A stretch of DNA of 64,000 bases from PALSA-1004 sp041483135. Lineage in GTDB: Bacteria > Pseudomonadota > Gammaproteobacteria > Burkholderiales > SG8-41. Below, one piece after another: positions 47,383-55,601 of this stretch; within the stretch, counting starts at the first letter, position 1, and the number at the start of each line of letters is the position of its first letter. The DNA lies in assembly GCA_041483135.1 (NCBI GenBank), contig JBGPFE010000003.1, positions 62,001 through 126,000 on the forward strand. The letters are read 5' to 3'. The notes under the pieces are model-generated. The model made no database searches. It had not been told where the DNA came from and saw nothing but the letters and a program-made list of their open reading frames with translations. A program made the position numbers and the translations under genes.

Positions 47383-47759
47383 GCCTTGCTCCTGCTTGAT
47401 CAGTCGAGCGTTGGATCGAGGAATACTGACGATGCAGCTTCCCGGGAAAAATGATTATACCGTTCGGGCAGGGCGTACCGGAGTGGCGATGTCATGGCAG
47501 CGACGGCACGTTGCCATGCGTACGATGGCGCCGGCACGACGCAGCGACGAGTATTTTGGCGGAGTAGGTGTGTTCGCCGCCGGCGGTCCTGCGGGTCGCC
47601 GGCATTGCGAGGTGCAGCGTATGAGGGCACTATGCCGATGCGGGGCGGCCGCTGTAAGGACGCGGCGTACGGCGCGACTATAGTGTGCTGACAGAAACAC
47701 GACAGGTTGCGAGTGTTCTATCCAAGCTGTTGACTTGGATGGCTAAGATGGAGGGGCTC
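47383..47759. other. 377-bp region, possible remains of a c-type cytochrome gene
   Basis: No intact gene. Frames on the plus strand contain CHGSDG-like (47501-47520) and ARCHAYDGAG-like words in different frames, which resemble the CxxCHGxDG haem motif, but no complete CxxCH motif or continuous frame survives. It holds the 5' regions of both flanking genes. The rest shows nothing recognisable. Confidence 0.25.
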
Positions 47760-48410
47760 ATGTCTGAACATAGAAATGTGCCGGCGACGGCTGGGGGCAG
47801 GATACTGGTTCATCCGTTGATGGTGCGGATTACGCACTGGACCAATGTCATTGCGATGTCGGTCATGATTTTCAGCGGATGGCGTATATATAACGCTTCG
47901 CCGCTGTTCGATTTCAAGTTCCCCCGCGATCTGACGCTCGGCGGTTGGCTGGGCGGCGCATTGCAGTGGCATTTCGCCGCAATGTGGCTGCTGGCGCTCA
48001 ATGGGCTCGCCTATTTGCTCTATGGCTTCTTTGCCGGCCATTTTAAATCCAGTTTCCTGCCGCTCACGCCCGCCGCGGTGTGGAATGAATTCAGGAACGC
48101 ATTGCGCGGCAGAACTTCGCACGAGTTCGGTGTCTATAACGCCGTGCAGCGCGCCGCTTATGTCGGCGTGATCTGCGCGGGCATTGCGCTGATACTGTCG
48201 GGGCTGGCTATCTGGAAGCCGGTGCAGTTCCAGGAAATCACGGCGCTGCTGGGCGGCTACGAGGGCGCGCGGCTCGTGCATTTCGTGGCGATGACACTGG
48301 TTGTGCTGTTCATCCTGGTGCATGTGATGATGGTGGCGCTGGTGCCGCGCACGTTTTTACCGATGTTGACCGGGCACGCCAGGCAGCCTTCGCACGGGCC
48401 AGGAGGCTGA
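47760..48410 (+). CDS. Membrane b-type cytochrome (cytochrome b561 / YedZ-like role)
   Basis: 216 residues from ATG 47760 with GGAGGGG upstream. Four membrane helices with haem-ligand histidines: RITHWTNVIAMSVMIFSGW, LQWHFAAMWLLALNG, a third around residue 135-155, and ARLVHFVAMTLVVLFILVHVMM. The pattern matches the cytochrome b domain of formate dehydrogenase and thiosulfate reductase type. One base separates it from the molybdoenzyme gene, so the pair passes electrons between the periplasmic molybdopterin enzyme and the quinone pool. Confidence 0.9.
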   Translation: MSEHRNVPATAGGRILVHPLMVRITHWTNVIAMSVMIFSGWRIYNASPLFDFKFPRDLTLGGWLGGALQWHFAAMWLLALNGLAYLLYGFFAGHFKSSFLPLTPAAVWNEFRNALRGRTSHEFGVYNAVQRAAYVGVICAGIALILSGLAIWKPVQFQEITALLGGYEGARLVHFVAMTLVVLFILVHVMMVALVPRTFLPMLTGHARQPSHGPGG

Positions 48411-48411
48411 C

Positions 48412-49173
48412 ATGAAGGGTGCCACGCAGAAACCCGAGCGCAGTCTGGTAGCGCCGACGCGCGACATCGTTAAACTCGAGCGCCGGTTGTTCCTCAGGCA
48501 GGGGCTCAGCCTGGGTGCGCTGACGATGCTGTCCGGTTGCGACGTAACCGATGCCGATGGGGTGCAGAAAGTGCTGTGGAGCATGTCGCGCTGGAACGAC
48601 CGCGTGCAGGCGGCGATCTTCGATCAAAACAAGCTCGCGCCGACGTATCCCGAAAGCGCTATCACCAAGCCGTTCCCGTTCAACGCGTTTTATTCCGAAG
48701 CGGAAGCGCCGCGAGTTGACGCGGCGACCTACAAGCTCGAATTGGGCGGCCTGATCCGCGACAAGGCGCCGTGGACGCTAGACAAGCTTTACGAGCTGCC
48801 GGAAGCGAGCCAGATTACGCGCCACATATGCGTTGAGGGCTGGAGTGCGATCGGCAAGTGGAGGGGGGTGACGTTCAAGAGCTTCCTTGAGCGTGTCGGC
48901 GCCGATCTGACGGCGAAATACGTCGGTTTCAAGTGTGCCGACGATTACTACTCGAGCATCGACATGGCGACCGCGCTGCATCCGCAAACCCTGCTCACCT
49001 TCAAGTTTGCGGACCGGATTTTGCCGGCGGCATACGGCTTTCCGATGAAACTGCGGGTGCCGACCAAGCTCGGCTTCAAGAACCCCAAGCACATCGCGGC
49101 GATCTTTGTCACCAACGACTACCCGGGCGGCTACTGGGAAGACCAGGGCTACAACTGGTTCAGCGGTTCCTGA
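48412..49173 (+). CDS. Tat-exported molybdopterin oxidoreductase, sulfite-oxidase family
   Basis: 253 residues. N-terminal twin-arginine signal ERRLFLRQGLSLGALTMLSG followed at once by a lipobox-type Cys (LSGC), so it may be Tat-exported and lipid-anchored. The molybdenum-ligand Cys is in TRHICVEGWSAIGKWRG, with the sulfite-oxidase fold motifs VGFKCADDYYSSIDMA and GFPMKLRVPTKLGFKNPKHI. A YedY/MsrP-like or sulfite-dehydrogenase-like role is plausible; the substrate cannot be fixed. Paired with the preceding cytochrome b. Confidence 0.9.
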   Translation: MKGATQKPERSLVAPTRDIVKLERRLFLRQGLSLGALTMLSGCDVTDADGVQKVLWSMSRWNDRVQAAIFDQNKLAPTYPESAITKPFPFNAFYSEAEAPRVDAATYKLELGGLIRDKAPWTLDKLYELPEASQITRHICVEGWSAIGKWRGVTFKSFLERVGADLTAKYVGFKCADDYYSSIDMATALHPQTLLTFKFADRILPAAYGFPMKLRVPTKLGFKNPKHIAAIFVTNDYPGGYWEDQGYNWFSGS

Positions 49174-49179
49174 TAATAA

Positions 49180-50589
49180 TCACGACTTCTTGGCGGCAAA
49201 ACCGCCGAGCAGCGCGGCAGTTGGCCGCGTTCCGGATTTGGAGTGCGGGCGGGTGTGGCTGATGTGACCGGCAGCGGGGGCGGCAGGTGGGTTGTCTGTC
49301 GGCTTCGGCTCATAGGGCTTGCTGAAATCGAAACCGCCGGACAGCGGTGCCGATGGCGGCTTGGAATGCAGCTTGCTGTGCGACTGCTTGTGGCCGGACG
49401 CATGGCGTGGGGTGACGTGATGTCCTCCGGTACTGTCTGATTTTCTGCCGCGAGCGAGTTCGGGCAATGGCAGGCGCTCGAGCTTGCGCTTGAGCGTGCG
49501 TTCAATCTCGTCGAGCATGCGCTGCTCGTCGGCGCAGACCAGGGAAATCGCTTCGCCGGTGCTGCCGGCGCGGCCGGTGCGGCCGATGCGATGGATGTAG
49601 TCCTCCGCCACGTGCGGCAACTCATAGTTGATCACGAACGGCAATTGCTCGATGTCGAGCCCGCGCGCCGCGATGTCGGTGGCAACCAGCACGTTGACCG
49701 CGCCCTGCTTGAAATCTTCGAGTGCTTTCATGCGTTCGCCCTGGGTGCGGTCGCTGTGGATCGCCGTTGCCGCGACTCCATCACGCACAAGCTCGCGCAT
49801 CAGGCGGTTGGTGTCGCGCTTGGTGCGCACGAATACCAGCACCTGGCGCATATCGCGGCTCTTGATCAGATGGGTGAGCAGCGCGCGCTTGCGGTCCGCA
49901 TCGACTGCATACATCTGGTGTGTCACGAGATCGGCGGGTGCGTTGCGGCGCGCCACTTCGATCACGATCGGCGAGCGCAGTATCTGTCCAGCGAGCCGCC
50001 TGATTTCATCCGAGAAAGTGGCGGAGAACAACAAATTCTGGCGTTGCGCCGGCAGCAGCGCGAGTATGCGCTTGATGTCGGGCATAAAGCCCATATCGAG
50101 CATGCGATCGCCCTCGTCGAGCACCAGGATCTCGACACGCGACAGATTGACGGTTTTTTGATGGACGTGATCGAGCAGTCGGCCGGGCGTTGCCACCAGG
50201 ATTTCTACGCCGCCGCGCAGTACTTTGATCTGTGGATCGATGTCGACGCCGCCGAATACCACGCTCGAGCGCAGCGTCAGGTACTTGCCGTAAGCGCGCA
50301 CGCTATCCTCATCCTGGGCGGCCAGCTCGCGCGTCGGCGCGAGGATCAAGGCACGGATCGGGTGGCGTGCCGGAGAAGGGCTCGCGCTCTGCTGCGGCGC
50401 CAGCATCTGCAGAATTGGAAGGGCGAATCCCGCAGTCTTGCCGGTACCCGTCTGCGCGCAACCCATGATGTCATGGTGCGCCAGGATAGGCGGGATCGCC
50501 TTGAGCTGGATCGGCGTGGCTTCGGTGTAACCCTGGTCGGCGATGGCGCGCAGCAACTCCGGCAGCAGGCCGAGCGTTTCAAAGGACAT
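49180..50589 (-). CDS. rhlE: DEAD-box RNA helicase, RhlE type
   Basis: 469 residues from ATG 50589 with AGGAG upstream. Motifs in order: Q motif TPIQ, Walker A AQTGTGKT, PTRELAAQ, GGVD, TPGRLLD, DEAD variant as LDEGDRMLDMGFMPD (DEGD), SAT (FSATF), then ATDIAARGLDIE and HRIGRTGRAG. Motif II reads DEGD instead of DEAD. The C-terminal about 90 residues are basic and His/Ser/Pro-rich with no fold, as in RhlE-type tails. RNA unwinding in ribosome assembly or mRNA decay is expected. A -10 element on the minus strand (TATAAT, 50722-50727) would give a leader of about 130 bases. Confidence 0.93.
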   Translation of the reverse strand: MSFETLGLLPELLRAIADQGYTEATPIQLKAIPPILAHHDIMGCAQTGTGKTAGFALPILQMLAPQQSASPSPARHPIRALILAPTRELAAQDEDSVRAYGKYLTLRSSVVFGGVDIDPQIKVLRGGVEILVATPGRLLDHVHQKTVNLSRVEILVLDEGDRMLDMGFMPDIKRILALLPAQRQNLLFSATFSDEIRRLAGQILRSPIVIEVARRNAPADLVTHQMYAVDADRKRALLTHLIKSRDMRQVLVFVRTKRDTNRLMRELVRDGVAATAIHSDRTQGERMKALEDFKQGAVNVLVATDIAARGLDIEQLPFVINYELPHVAEDYIHRIGRTGRAGSTGEAISLVCADEQRMLDEIERTLKRKLERLPLPELARGRKSDSTGGHHVTPRHASGHKQSHSKLHSKPPSAPLSGGFDFSKPYEPKPTDNPPAAPAAGHISHTRPHSKSGTRPTAALLGGFAAKKS

Positions 50590-50999
50590 TAATCTGAACT
50601 CCTGGAATCCGCCCGCCACAGCGCGAGACAGACCATGGGATGCCACCGGAAGCAACCGATGAACTCGGATTCAGGGCGGGCGGGAACGTTGCGAAGGACG
50701 TGACTAAGCACTTGTTTTACAATTATAACCTGCTTGTGGATAAATCGCCAGCCCAATGTTGATGCGGTCATGCGGAGTGGATGGCCCACATCAAACCGGT
50801 TGCTCGCAGACGCCGCCCCGCTCCGTTATCGAACCATGCATGAACAGCTATCGCCGGCCATACGGTGACGTCAAAACGCGGGCGGGTAAGCCGGCAAAAC
50901 CTACGCGTCCATTGAAAAATCGCAAAAAATTCAAGAAAATCTGGTAAATTGTAGCAGCTGACATAAAACTGTTCGCACAATGGAAATAAACCGCTAAAG
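50590..50999. promoter_or_regulatory. 410-bp divergent region, promoters of helicase and HNH genes
   Basis: On the minus strand a perfect TATAAT lies at 50722-50727, the likely -10 of the helicase gene. The right-hand half (50900-50990) is A/T-rich, unlike the surroundings. A 63-codon plus-strand frame (50756-50947) has no good ribosome site and is not called. No RNA gene was recognised. Confidence 0.4.
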
Positions 51000-51620
51000 A
51001 TGTTGAAAGTCACTGAATCGCTGATTGTGCCGAAACCAGGCGCATTCCCGCTGATCCTGACGCTCGATACCAACGGTATCCCGCATCGCTGGATCACGTG
51101 GCAACATGCGTGTTTTTATTACGCCAAAGACCAGATAGCGTGGACCGCGGGCGAACACGCTTTCACCGTGTTCGGCGGCTACAACCGCGTTTCCGGCGAG
51201 CGTTCCAAAATCATTGCGAGCAGCATCATCGCCATCAAGGGCAAGGCGATGGCGATGCGCGCGTTCAGCCAGGTGCCGCCGCTCAACAACCGAGAATTGT
51301 TTCACCGCGACCGCTATCTGTGCGCCTACTGCGCCGGCATTTTTGCGGGATCAAAACTTACGCGCGACCACGTGATTCCGTTTTCACGCGGCGGCAGGGA
51401 TACCTGGATGAACGTGGTGACTGCGTGCCGTTCATGCAACGAGAAGAAAAGCGACCGCACGCCGGAGAAAGCGCGCATGGAGCTGATTTACCTGCCGTAC
51501 GTGCCGAATCGCGCCGAATACCTGATTCTGACCAATCGCCGCATACTCGCCGACCAGATGGGATTTCTCGCGCAGCACGTGCCGGCGCAAAGCCGTTTGC
51601 ACCAGACGTCCAAGCAGTAA
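51000..51620 (+). CDS. HNH endonuclease
   Basis: 206 residues. C-terminal HNH domain (about 100-160): zinc Cys pairs CAYCAG and CRSCN, catalytic LTRDHVIPFSRGGRDTWMNVV. N-terminal about 90 residues (LIVPKPGAFPLILTLDTNGIPHRWITWQ) are shared by a family of chromosomal HNH proteins of proteobacteria whose role is unclear. No restriction, phage or intron genes nearby. Ends 12 bp before the inverted-repeat element. Confidence 0.87.
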   Translation: MLKVTESLIVPKPGAFPLILTLDTNGIPHRWITWQHACFYYAKDQIAWTAGEHAFTVFGGYNRVSGERSKIIASSIIAIKGKAMAMRAFSQVPPLNNRELFHRDRYLCAYCAGIFAGSKLTRDHVIPFSRGGRDTWMNVVTACRSCNEKKSDRTPEKARMELIYLPYVPNRAEYLILTNRRILADQMGFLAQHVPAQSRLHQTSKQ

Positions 51621-51632
51621 CCCACTCGGCCC

Positions 51633-51736
51633 AGTGCCGTTCCAACTACTTTATCCCAACGCGGGCGCGTCGCTTGCCGGCCGTGATTTGGCTGCCGAGG
51701 ACAGTTACGTTTGCCGTAGATAGTTGGAACGGCACT
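51633..51736. repeat. Short element with 16-bp perfect terminal inverted repeats, copy A
   Basis: AGTGCCGTTCCAACTA at 51633-51648 and its exact complement at 51721-51736, 104 bp in all, 72 bp between. It fills the space between HNH and the minus-strand membrane gene, and the stop codon TAG of the latter uses the two outermost bases. A second copy is at 56803-56907 with the same ends but a different middle. Could be a MITE-like element or a large bidirectional terminator hairpin. Confidence 0.85.
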
Positions 51737-52301
51737 AGCCGCCGCGCTTGCGCATTTCCATCATCAGCTTTAACGCTTCCTCCGGTGTCAGCGCTTCCGG
51801 TTTCCTGTCGCGGAATATAAGCCAGAACAACGCGCCGTTGATCAGCATGAAAAACACTTCAAGGTAGAGGATGGTGGTCACGATCACATGATTGGCCTGG
51901 CGCGCGAATATGAAATAAAACCCTTCGAATGTCGGCAGCGCAGCCCGGGTGATCGCGAACACTGATTCGAAAGGTGGAAACAGTATAATCACCACGAGGT
52001 TGATTGCGACCACGGTCAGCGTCGCGTTTTCCAGGCTGATGCGGCGCTGCGTGACTTCGACTTTTTTCGTGCGCAGCATGAGCCAGGCGATACCGGCGTT
52101 GATCATGACCACGAATGCTTCGAGAAACAGCACGCTGGTGTTGACCACCATGTACTGGTTGCGGCTGAAATAAAAATCAAAACCGCCGAACACCGGTATG
52201 GGCGTGCGGGCGATCGAATAGACGTCGAACGGCGGGAACAGCATGATGAAGACGAGGTTCGCCGCCGCAATGGCGAGCGCTATCGCTTGATTTTTGTTCA
52301 T
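51735..52301 (-). CDS. Internally duplicated four-helix membrane protein
   Basis: 188 residues. Two tandem halves, about 5-80 and 95-165, share NLVFIMLFPPF / NLVVIILFPPF, FGGFDFYFSRNQ / FEGFYFIFARQ and a following helix (VLFLEAFVVMINAGIAWLMLR / ILYLEVFFMLINGALFWLIFR). Each half has two membrane helices. The short cytoplasmic tail ends in KLMMEMRKRGG. No family known to me. Duplication of a two-helix unit usually gives an inverted or dimer-like membrane fold. It stands alone, convergent with the HNH gene. Confidence 0.75.
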   Translation of the reverse strand: MNKNQAIALAIAAANLVFIMLFPPFDVYSIARTPIPVFGGFDFYFSRNQYMVVNTSVLFLEAFVVMINAGIAWLMLRTKKVEVTQRRISLENATLTVVAINLVVIILFPPFESVFAITRAALPTFEGFYFIFARQANHVIVTTILYLEVFFMLINGALFWLIFRDRKPEALTPEEALKLMMEMRKRGG

Positions 52302-52421
52302 GCCGGCAGTCCTCTTTCTGGCTCCTCCCCCAAGGGGCTGGAGGCATTATAGGCGATATTCAGCCGCCATATCAGGTATTCCCGCTAACACTCCAGCAGG
52401 AAACGAAATTTACTTTGCAGG

Positions 52422-53207
52422 TCAACGGCAGGACGCAGCGAGCGCCTGCAGCACGTCGCCGCTTTGCGGGTGTTGTATGAAGACAGCGAGGTGCGTGTCC
52501 AGCGGCTTCCAGCGTGGGTCGAGTTGGAAGCTTAGTGCGTGGCTCAGATTGCCTTTGTCGTCGAGCGCGAGTGGCCCGATCAGCTCACGCACTACGAAAT
52601 CGTGCTTCAAGGTGCGGCCTTTATTCTCGCCGGCCTTGACCGCGGTTACGAGGTTATTTTCGTAGAGCGCAAGGAAAACCTGGGCGCGGCGCTGATCGGC
52701 GCTGCCGCTCACGTTGACCTCGACTTTGCCGTCGAGCAGGAGGCTGCTGTTGCTGAGTTTGAGGCGGATATCCGCTTGCGGCGTCGTCTGGTTGATGGTT
52801 TTGATCTTGCCGTCGATGTCGTCAAACAGGATTGCCCGGCGGTAGTCCTGGCCGTTCAGCAGCAGCTGCGGCGTGAATACGAAGCTCGCACCGCGCCTCC
52901 TGCTGTGCTGGCGCTGGCGCTCGCTGAAAATTCCCCGGGAAAACGGATCGGTCCAACCGAGCTGGTTCCAGTAATCGACGTGAAACGCGAGCGGAATAAC
53001 GCGCTCGGCGGTGAGCTTTTTCGCCGGCAATTCGTTCACCCATTGGTCGGCGGGCGGGCAGCTGTCGCAGCCCTCGGAAGTATAGAGCTCGAGCACCGCG
53101 ACGCGCTGCGGGCCGCTCGTTGCCGTGCATTCCGCCGCCGCTGCCGGAAGATTCGGCACGGTCGATAACATTGCCGCAATGGCGGGAGCGTAAAACAATG
53201 ATCGCAT
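52422..53207 (-). CDS. DUF1223 thioredoxin-like exported protein
   Basis: 261 residues with a signal peptide (1-25, cleavage near AAAAE). DUF1223 motif VAVLELYTSEGCDSCPPADQWV contains a CxxC pair (CDSC) in a thioredoxin-type position, followed by IPLAFHVDYWNQLGWTDPFS and FVFTPQLLLNGQDYR. The C-terminal half is beta-rich. The family is found widely in proteobacteria and is of unknown reaction; a periplasmic redox role is inferred from CxxC. Confidence 0.87.
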   Translation of the reverse strand: MRSLFYAPAIAAMLSTVPNLPAAAAECTATSGPQRVAVLELYTSEGCDSCPPADQWVNELPAKKLTAERVIPLAFHVDYWNQLGWTDPFSRGIFSERQRQHSRRRGASFVFTPQLLLNGQDYRRAILFDDIDGKIKTINQTTPQADIRLKLSNSSLLLDGKVEVNVSGSADQRRAQVFLALYENNLVTAVKAGENKGRTLKHDFVVRELIGPLALDDKGNLSHALSFQLDPRWKPLDTHLAVFIQHPQSGDVLQALAASCR

Positions 53208-53362
53208 GGTGCTGGATATGTTAATGCCGGTTAGTCGTGGCGGCAGATGCAGGATTACATGGCGTGTTCCAGGGGTTACGGCAACCGGCGCAATCTGGTA
53301 AAATTTTGTTTTTGATTACAAACCCTTGCCACACCCTGCCGGTGCGCCGGGTTTGCCCCAAG

Positions 53363-54199
53363 TTGACTAATCTCGATCTGCACTGTCATTCGACGTTTTC
53401 CGACGGTACTCTCACTCCCGATGAATTGGTGGCCCGCGCCGCGCAGCGCGGTGTCGCGGTGCTCGCGCTGACCGACCACGATGATACCGGCGGGCTCGCC
53501 GTGGCCCGCGCCGCAGCGCAGCGTCATGGGTTGAAGCTCATCGACGGCGTCGAAATTTCCGTGACTTGGTGCGGCCAGACGATCCATATCGTCGGCCTCG
53601 GCATCGGGCCCGCGGACGGGGCGCTGCAGGCCGGGCTCGCCGCGACCCGTGCCGGCCGGGTCGAACGTGCCGGGAAAATGATCGCAGCGCTGGATGAACT
53701 CGGCATTACCGGAAGCCGCGAAGGCGCGCAGCAGTTCGCCGACAATCCGCAGATGATAGGGCGCATGCATTTCGCGCGCTTTCTGGTCAAGCAAGGCGTG
53801 GTGAAGGACGTCAAAAGCGCGTTCAAGCGCTTTCTCGGCGCCGGTCAGCCGTGCTATGTACCGCAGCAGTGGGCAAAATTAAGCGATGCAGTGAACTGGA
53901 TCAACGGCAGCGGCGGCGTTGCCGTGCTCGCGCATCCCGGCCGGTATCCGCTCGATACCGCGCAAATGCGCGCGCTGCTCGGTGAATTTCGCGATCTAGG
54001 CGGCGCGGCGATCGAGGTTGTCAGCAGCAGCCACAAGCCTCATCACCATGCGACTTTCGCGGAGCATGCGCGGCAATTCGGTCTCGCGGCGTCAACCGGT
54101 TCCGATTTTCATTCTCCGGAAGAAAGCTATTACGACTTGGGCAGCCTGCCCGAGCTCCCAGTCGGCTGTACGCCCGTTTGGGACGTTTTGAATGTTTAA
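53363..54199 (+). CDS. PHP-domain phosphoesterase (YciV / RNase AM type)
   Basis: 278 residues from TTG 53363 (family-like N-terminus TNLDLHCHSTFSDG); GTG 53342 is also open. Metal ligands are DLHCHSTFSDGTLTP, ALTDHDDTGG, EISVTW, GRMHFARFLV, LAHPGRYP and GSDFHSPE. The relative YciV/TrpH is a 5'-3' exoribonuclease acting on short RNAs and on 5S and 23S rRNA ends. 52 bp ahead of yciO, which suggests the cluster yciV-yciO-M50 protease-trpS-scpA seen in betaproteobacteria. Confidence 0.9.
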   Translation: MTNLDLHCHSTFSDGTLTPDELVARAAQRGVAVLALTDHDDTGGLAVARAAAQRHGLKLIDGVEISVTWCGQTIHIVGLGIGPADGALQAGLAATRAGRVERAGKMIAALDELGITGSREGAQQFADNPQMIGRMHFARFLVKQGVVKDVKSAFKRFLGAGQPCYVPQQWAKLSDAVNWINGSGGVAVLAHPGRYPLDTAQMRALLGEFRDLGGAAIEVVSSSHKPHHHATFAEHARQFGLAASTGSDFHSPEESYYDLGSLPELPVGCTPVWDVLNV

Positions 54200-54251
54200 T
54201 GTTGAGTGGAAAACGATCCGATCTCCGACACACAAGACTTAATAGTGCAAA

Positions 54252-54887
54252 TTGAGCCAATTTTTTACGATCCATCCCGACAATCCACAGCGGCGGCTGA
54301 TCCGCCAGGCGGTCGAGATCATACGCGGCGGCGGGGTGATTATTTACCCGACTGATTCGTGCTATGCGCTTGGCTGCCGGGTAGGCGACAAGGTCGCGAT
54401 GGAGCGACTCCGCGCGATCCGCGGAGTCGATGCGCAACACCATTTCGGGCTGGTGTGCCGCGATCTTGCCGAAGCGGCGACCTATGCGTGCATCGATGAC
54501 CGGCAGTTTCGTCTGATCAAGGCGGCAATACCCGGCAGCTACACCTTCATTCTGCACGCCACGCGCGAGGTGCCGCGCCGCCTGCTGCATCCGCGCCGCA
54601 AAACCATCGGCGTGCGCATTCCGGCGCATCGCGTCGTGCATGCACTCCTCGCCGAACTGGGCCAGCCGCTGCTGTCCTCGACGCTGATCCTGCCCGGATA
54701 TGACACGCCGCTCAGCGACGCGCACGAAATTCGCGCCCGGCTCGAGCATCGCGTCGATCTGATACTGGACTGCGGGTCGTGCGGCGTCGTGCCGACTACG
54801 ATCGTCGATCTGACGGCGGAGGTGCCGGTCATCACGCGCCAGGGCAAAGGCAGCGCGGAGCTCTTGGGGATGAACGTTGGAGCTTAG
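54252..54887 (+). CDS. yciO: YciO/Sua5/YrdC domain protein
   Basis: 211 residues from TTG 54252; the start matches the YciO N-terminus MSQFFTIHPDNPQ. The fold is L-threonylcarbamoyladenylate synthase-like: GGGVIIYPTDSCYALGCR, RAIRGVDAQHHF, IKAAIPGSYTFIL and IGVRIPAHRVVHALLAELGQPLLSS. YciO proteins are paralogues of TsaC/Sua5 and their cellular role is debated; t6A synthesis is possible. Overlaps the M50 protease gene by 11 bp. Confidence 0.9.
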   Translation: MSQFFTIHPDNPQRRLIRQAVEIIRGGGVIIYPTDSCYALGCRVGDKVAMERLRAIRGVDAQHHFGLVCRDLAEAATYACIDDRQFRLIKAAIPGSYTFILHATREVPRRLLHPRRKTIGVRIPAHRVVHALLAELGQPLLSSTLILPGYDTPLSDAHEIRARLEHRVDLILDCGSCGVVPTTIVDLTAEVPVITRQGKGSAELLGMNVGA

Positions 54888-55578
54888 CGTTGTTCAAAAG
54901 ATCGCGGTATTTGCGCTGCCGGTGCTGTTCGCGATCACGCTGCACGAAGCGGCGCACGGTTATGTCGCGCGCCACTTCGGCGATATGACTGCCTACGCTG
55001 CGGGGCGCGTCAGCCTCAACCCGCTGCGGCATATCGACCTCGTCGGCACTATCGTCGTGCCGCTGGTCAGCCTGTTGTTGACCAACTTCATGTTCGGCTG
55101 GGCCAAGCCGGTGCCGGTAAATTTTGCCAATCTGCATCATCCCAAACGCGACATGCTGTGGGTGGCAGCGGCCGGGCCATTCAGTAATCTGTGCATGGCG
55201 CTGGTGTGGGCGTTGCTGCTCAACATCGGGGTCGGGCTCGCGCCGAGCAATCCGGCAGCGACCTGGCTGGTATTCGTCGGCGCGTCGGGTATTTTCGTCA
55301 ATGTCATTTTCTTTGTGCTCAATCTGTTTCCGCTGCCGCCCCTTGACGGCGGACGCATCATGGTGAGCCTGCTGCCGCATAATCTGGCCTGGAAGTTCGC
55401 ACAGATCGAGCGCTTCGGCTTTATGATCTTGTTGGTGTTATTGTTCACCGGAGTGCTCGGGATGTTATTGTCACCGTTGATTACCCTGTCGCTGTCGGGT
55501 ATCGCGGCAATATTTGGCATACCTGAGGCCGGGCTCTATCAGCTATTGCGGTTTCTGCGTCTGGTCGGAACGGCCTAA
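54877..55578 (+). CDS. M50 family site-2 protease-like membrane metalloprotease
   Basis: 233 residues from TTG 54877, with GGGGA ahead. The zinc motif HEAAH lies at about residues 23-27 (ITLHEAAHGYVARHFGD), the second ligand motif NLFPLPPLDGGRI at about 150, and GPFSNL in the middle. About six membrane helices. Unlike RseP it has no PDZ domain, so it is the short S2P type. Substrate unknown. Followed 23 bp later by trpS. Confidence 0.93.
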   Translation: MELSVVQKIAVFALPVLFAITLHEAAHGYVARHFGDMTAYAAGRVSLNPLRHIDLVGTIVVPLVSLLLTNFMFGWAKPVPVNFANLHHPKRDMLWVAAAGPFSNLCMALVWALLLNIGVGLAPSNPAATWLVFVGASGIFVNVIFFVLNLFPLPPLDGGRIMVSLLPHNLAWKFAQIERFGFMILLVLLFTGVLGMLLSPLITLSLSGIAAIFGIPEAGLYQLLRFLRLVGTA

Positions 55579-55601
55579 ACATCCGGGGGGATTTTGCGCT
55601 T

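Noticed and set aside
47485..47683. Intact c-type cytochrome gene
   Set aside because: Only partial haem words in different frames; kept as a low-confidence remnant only.
50756..50947. 63-codon plus-strand frame before the HNH gene, basic C-terminus
   Set aside because: No ribosome site, low similarity to any known protein, overlaps the helicase promoter region.
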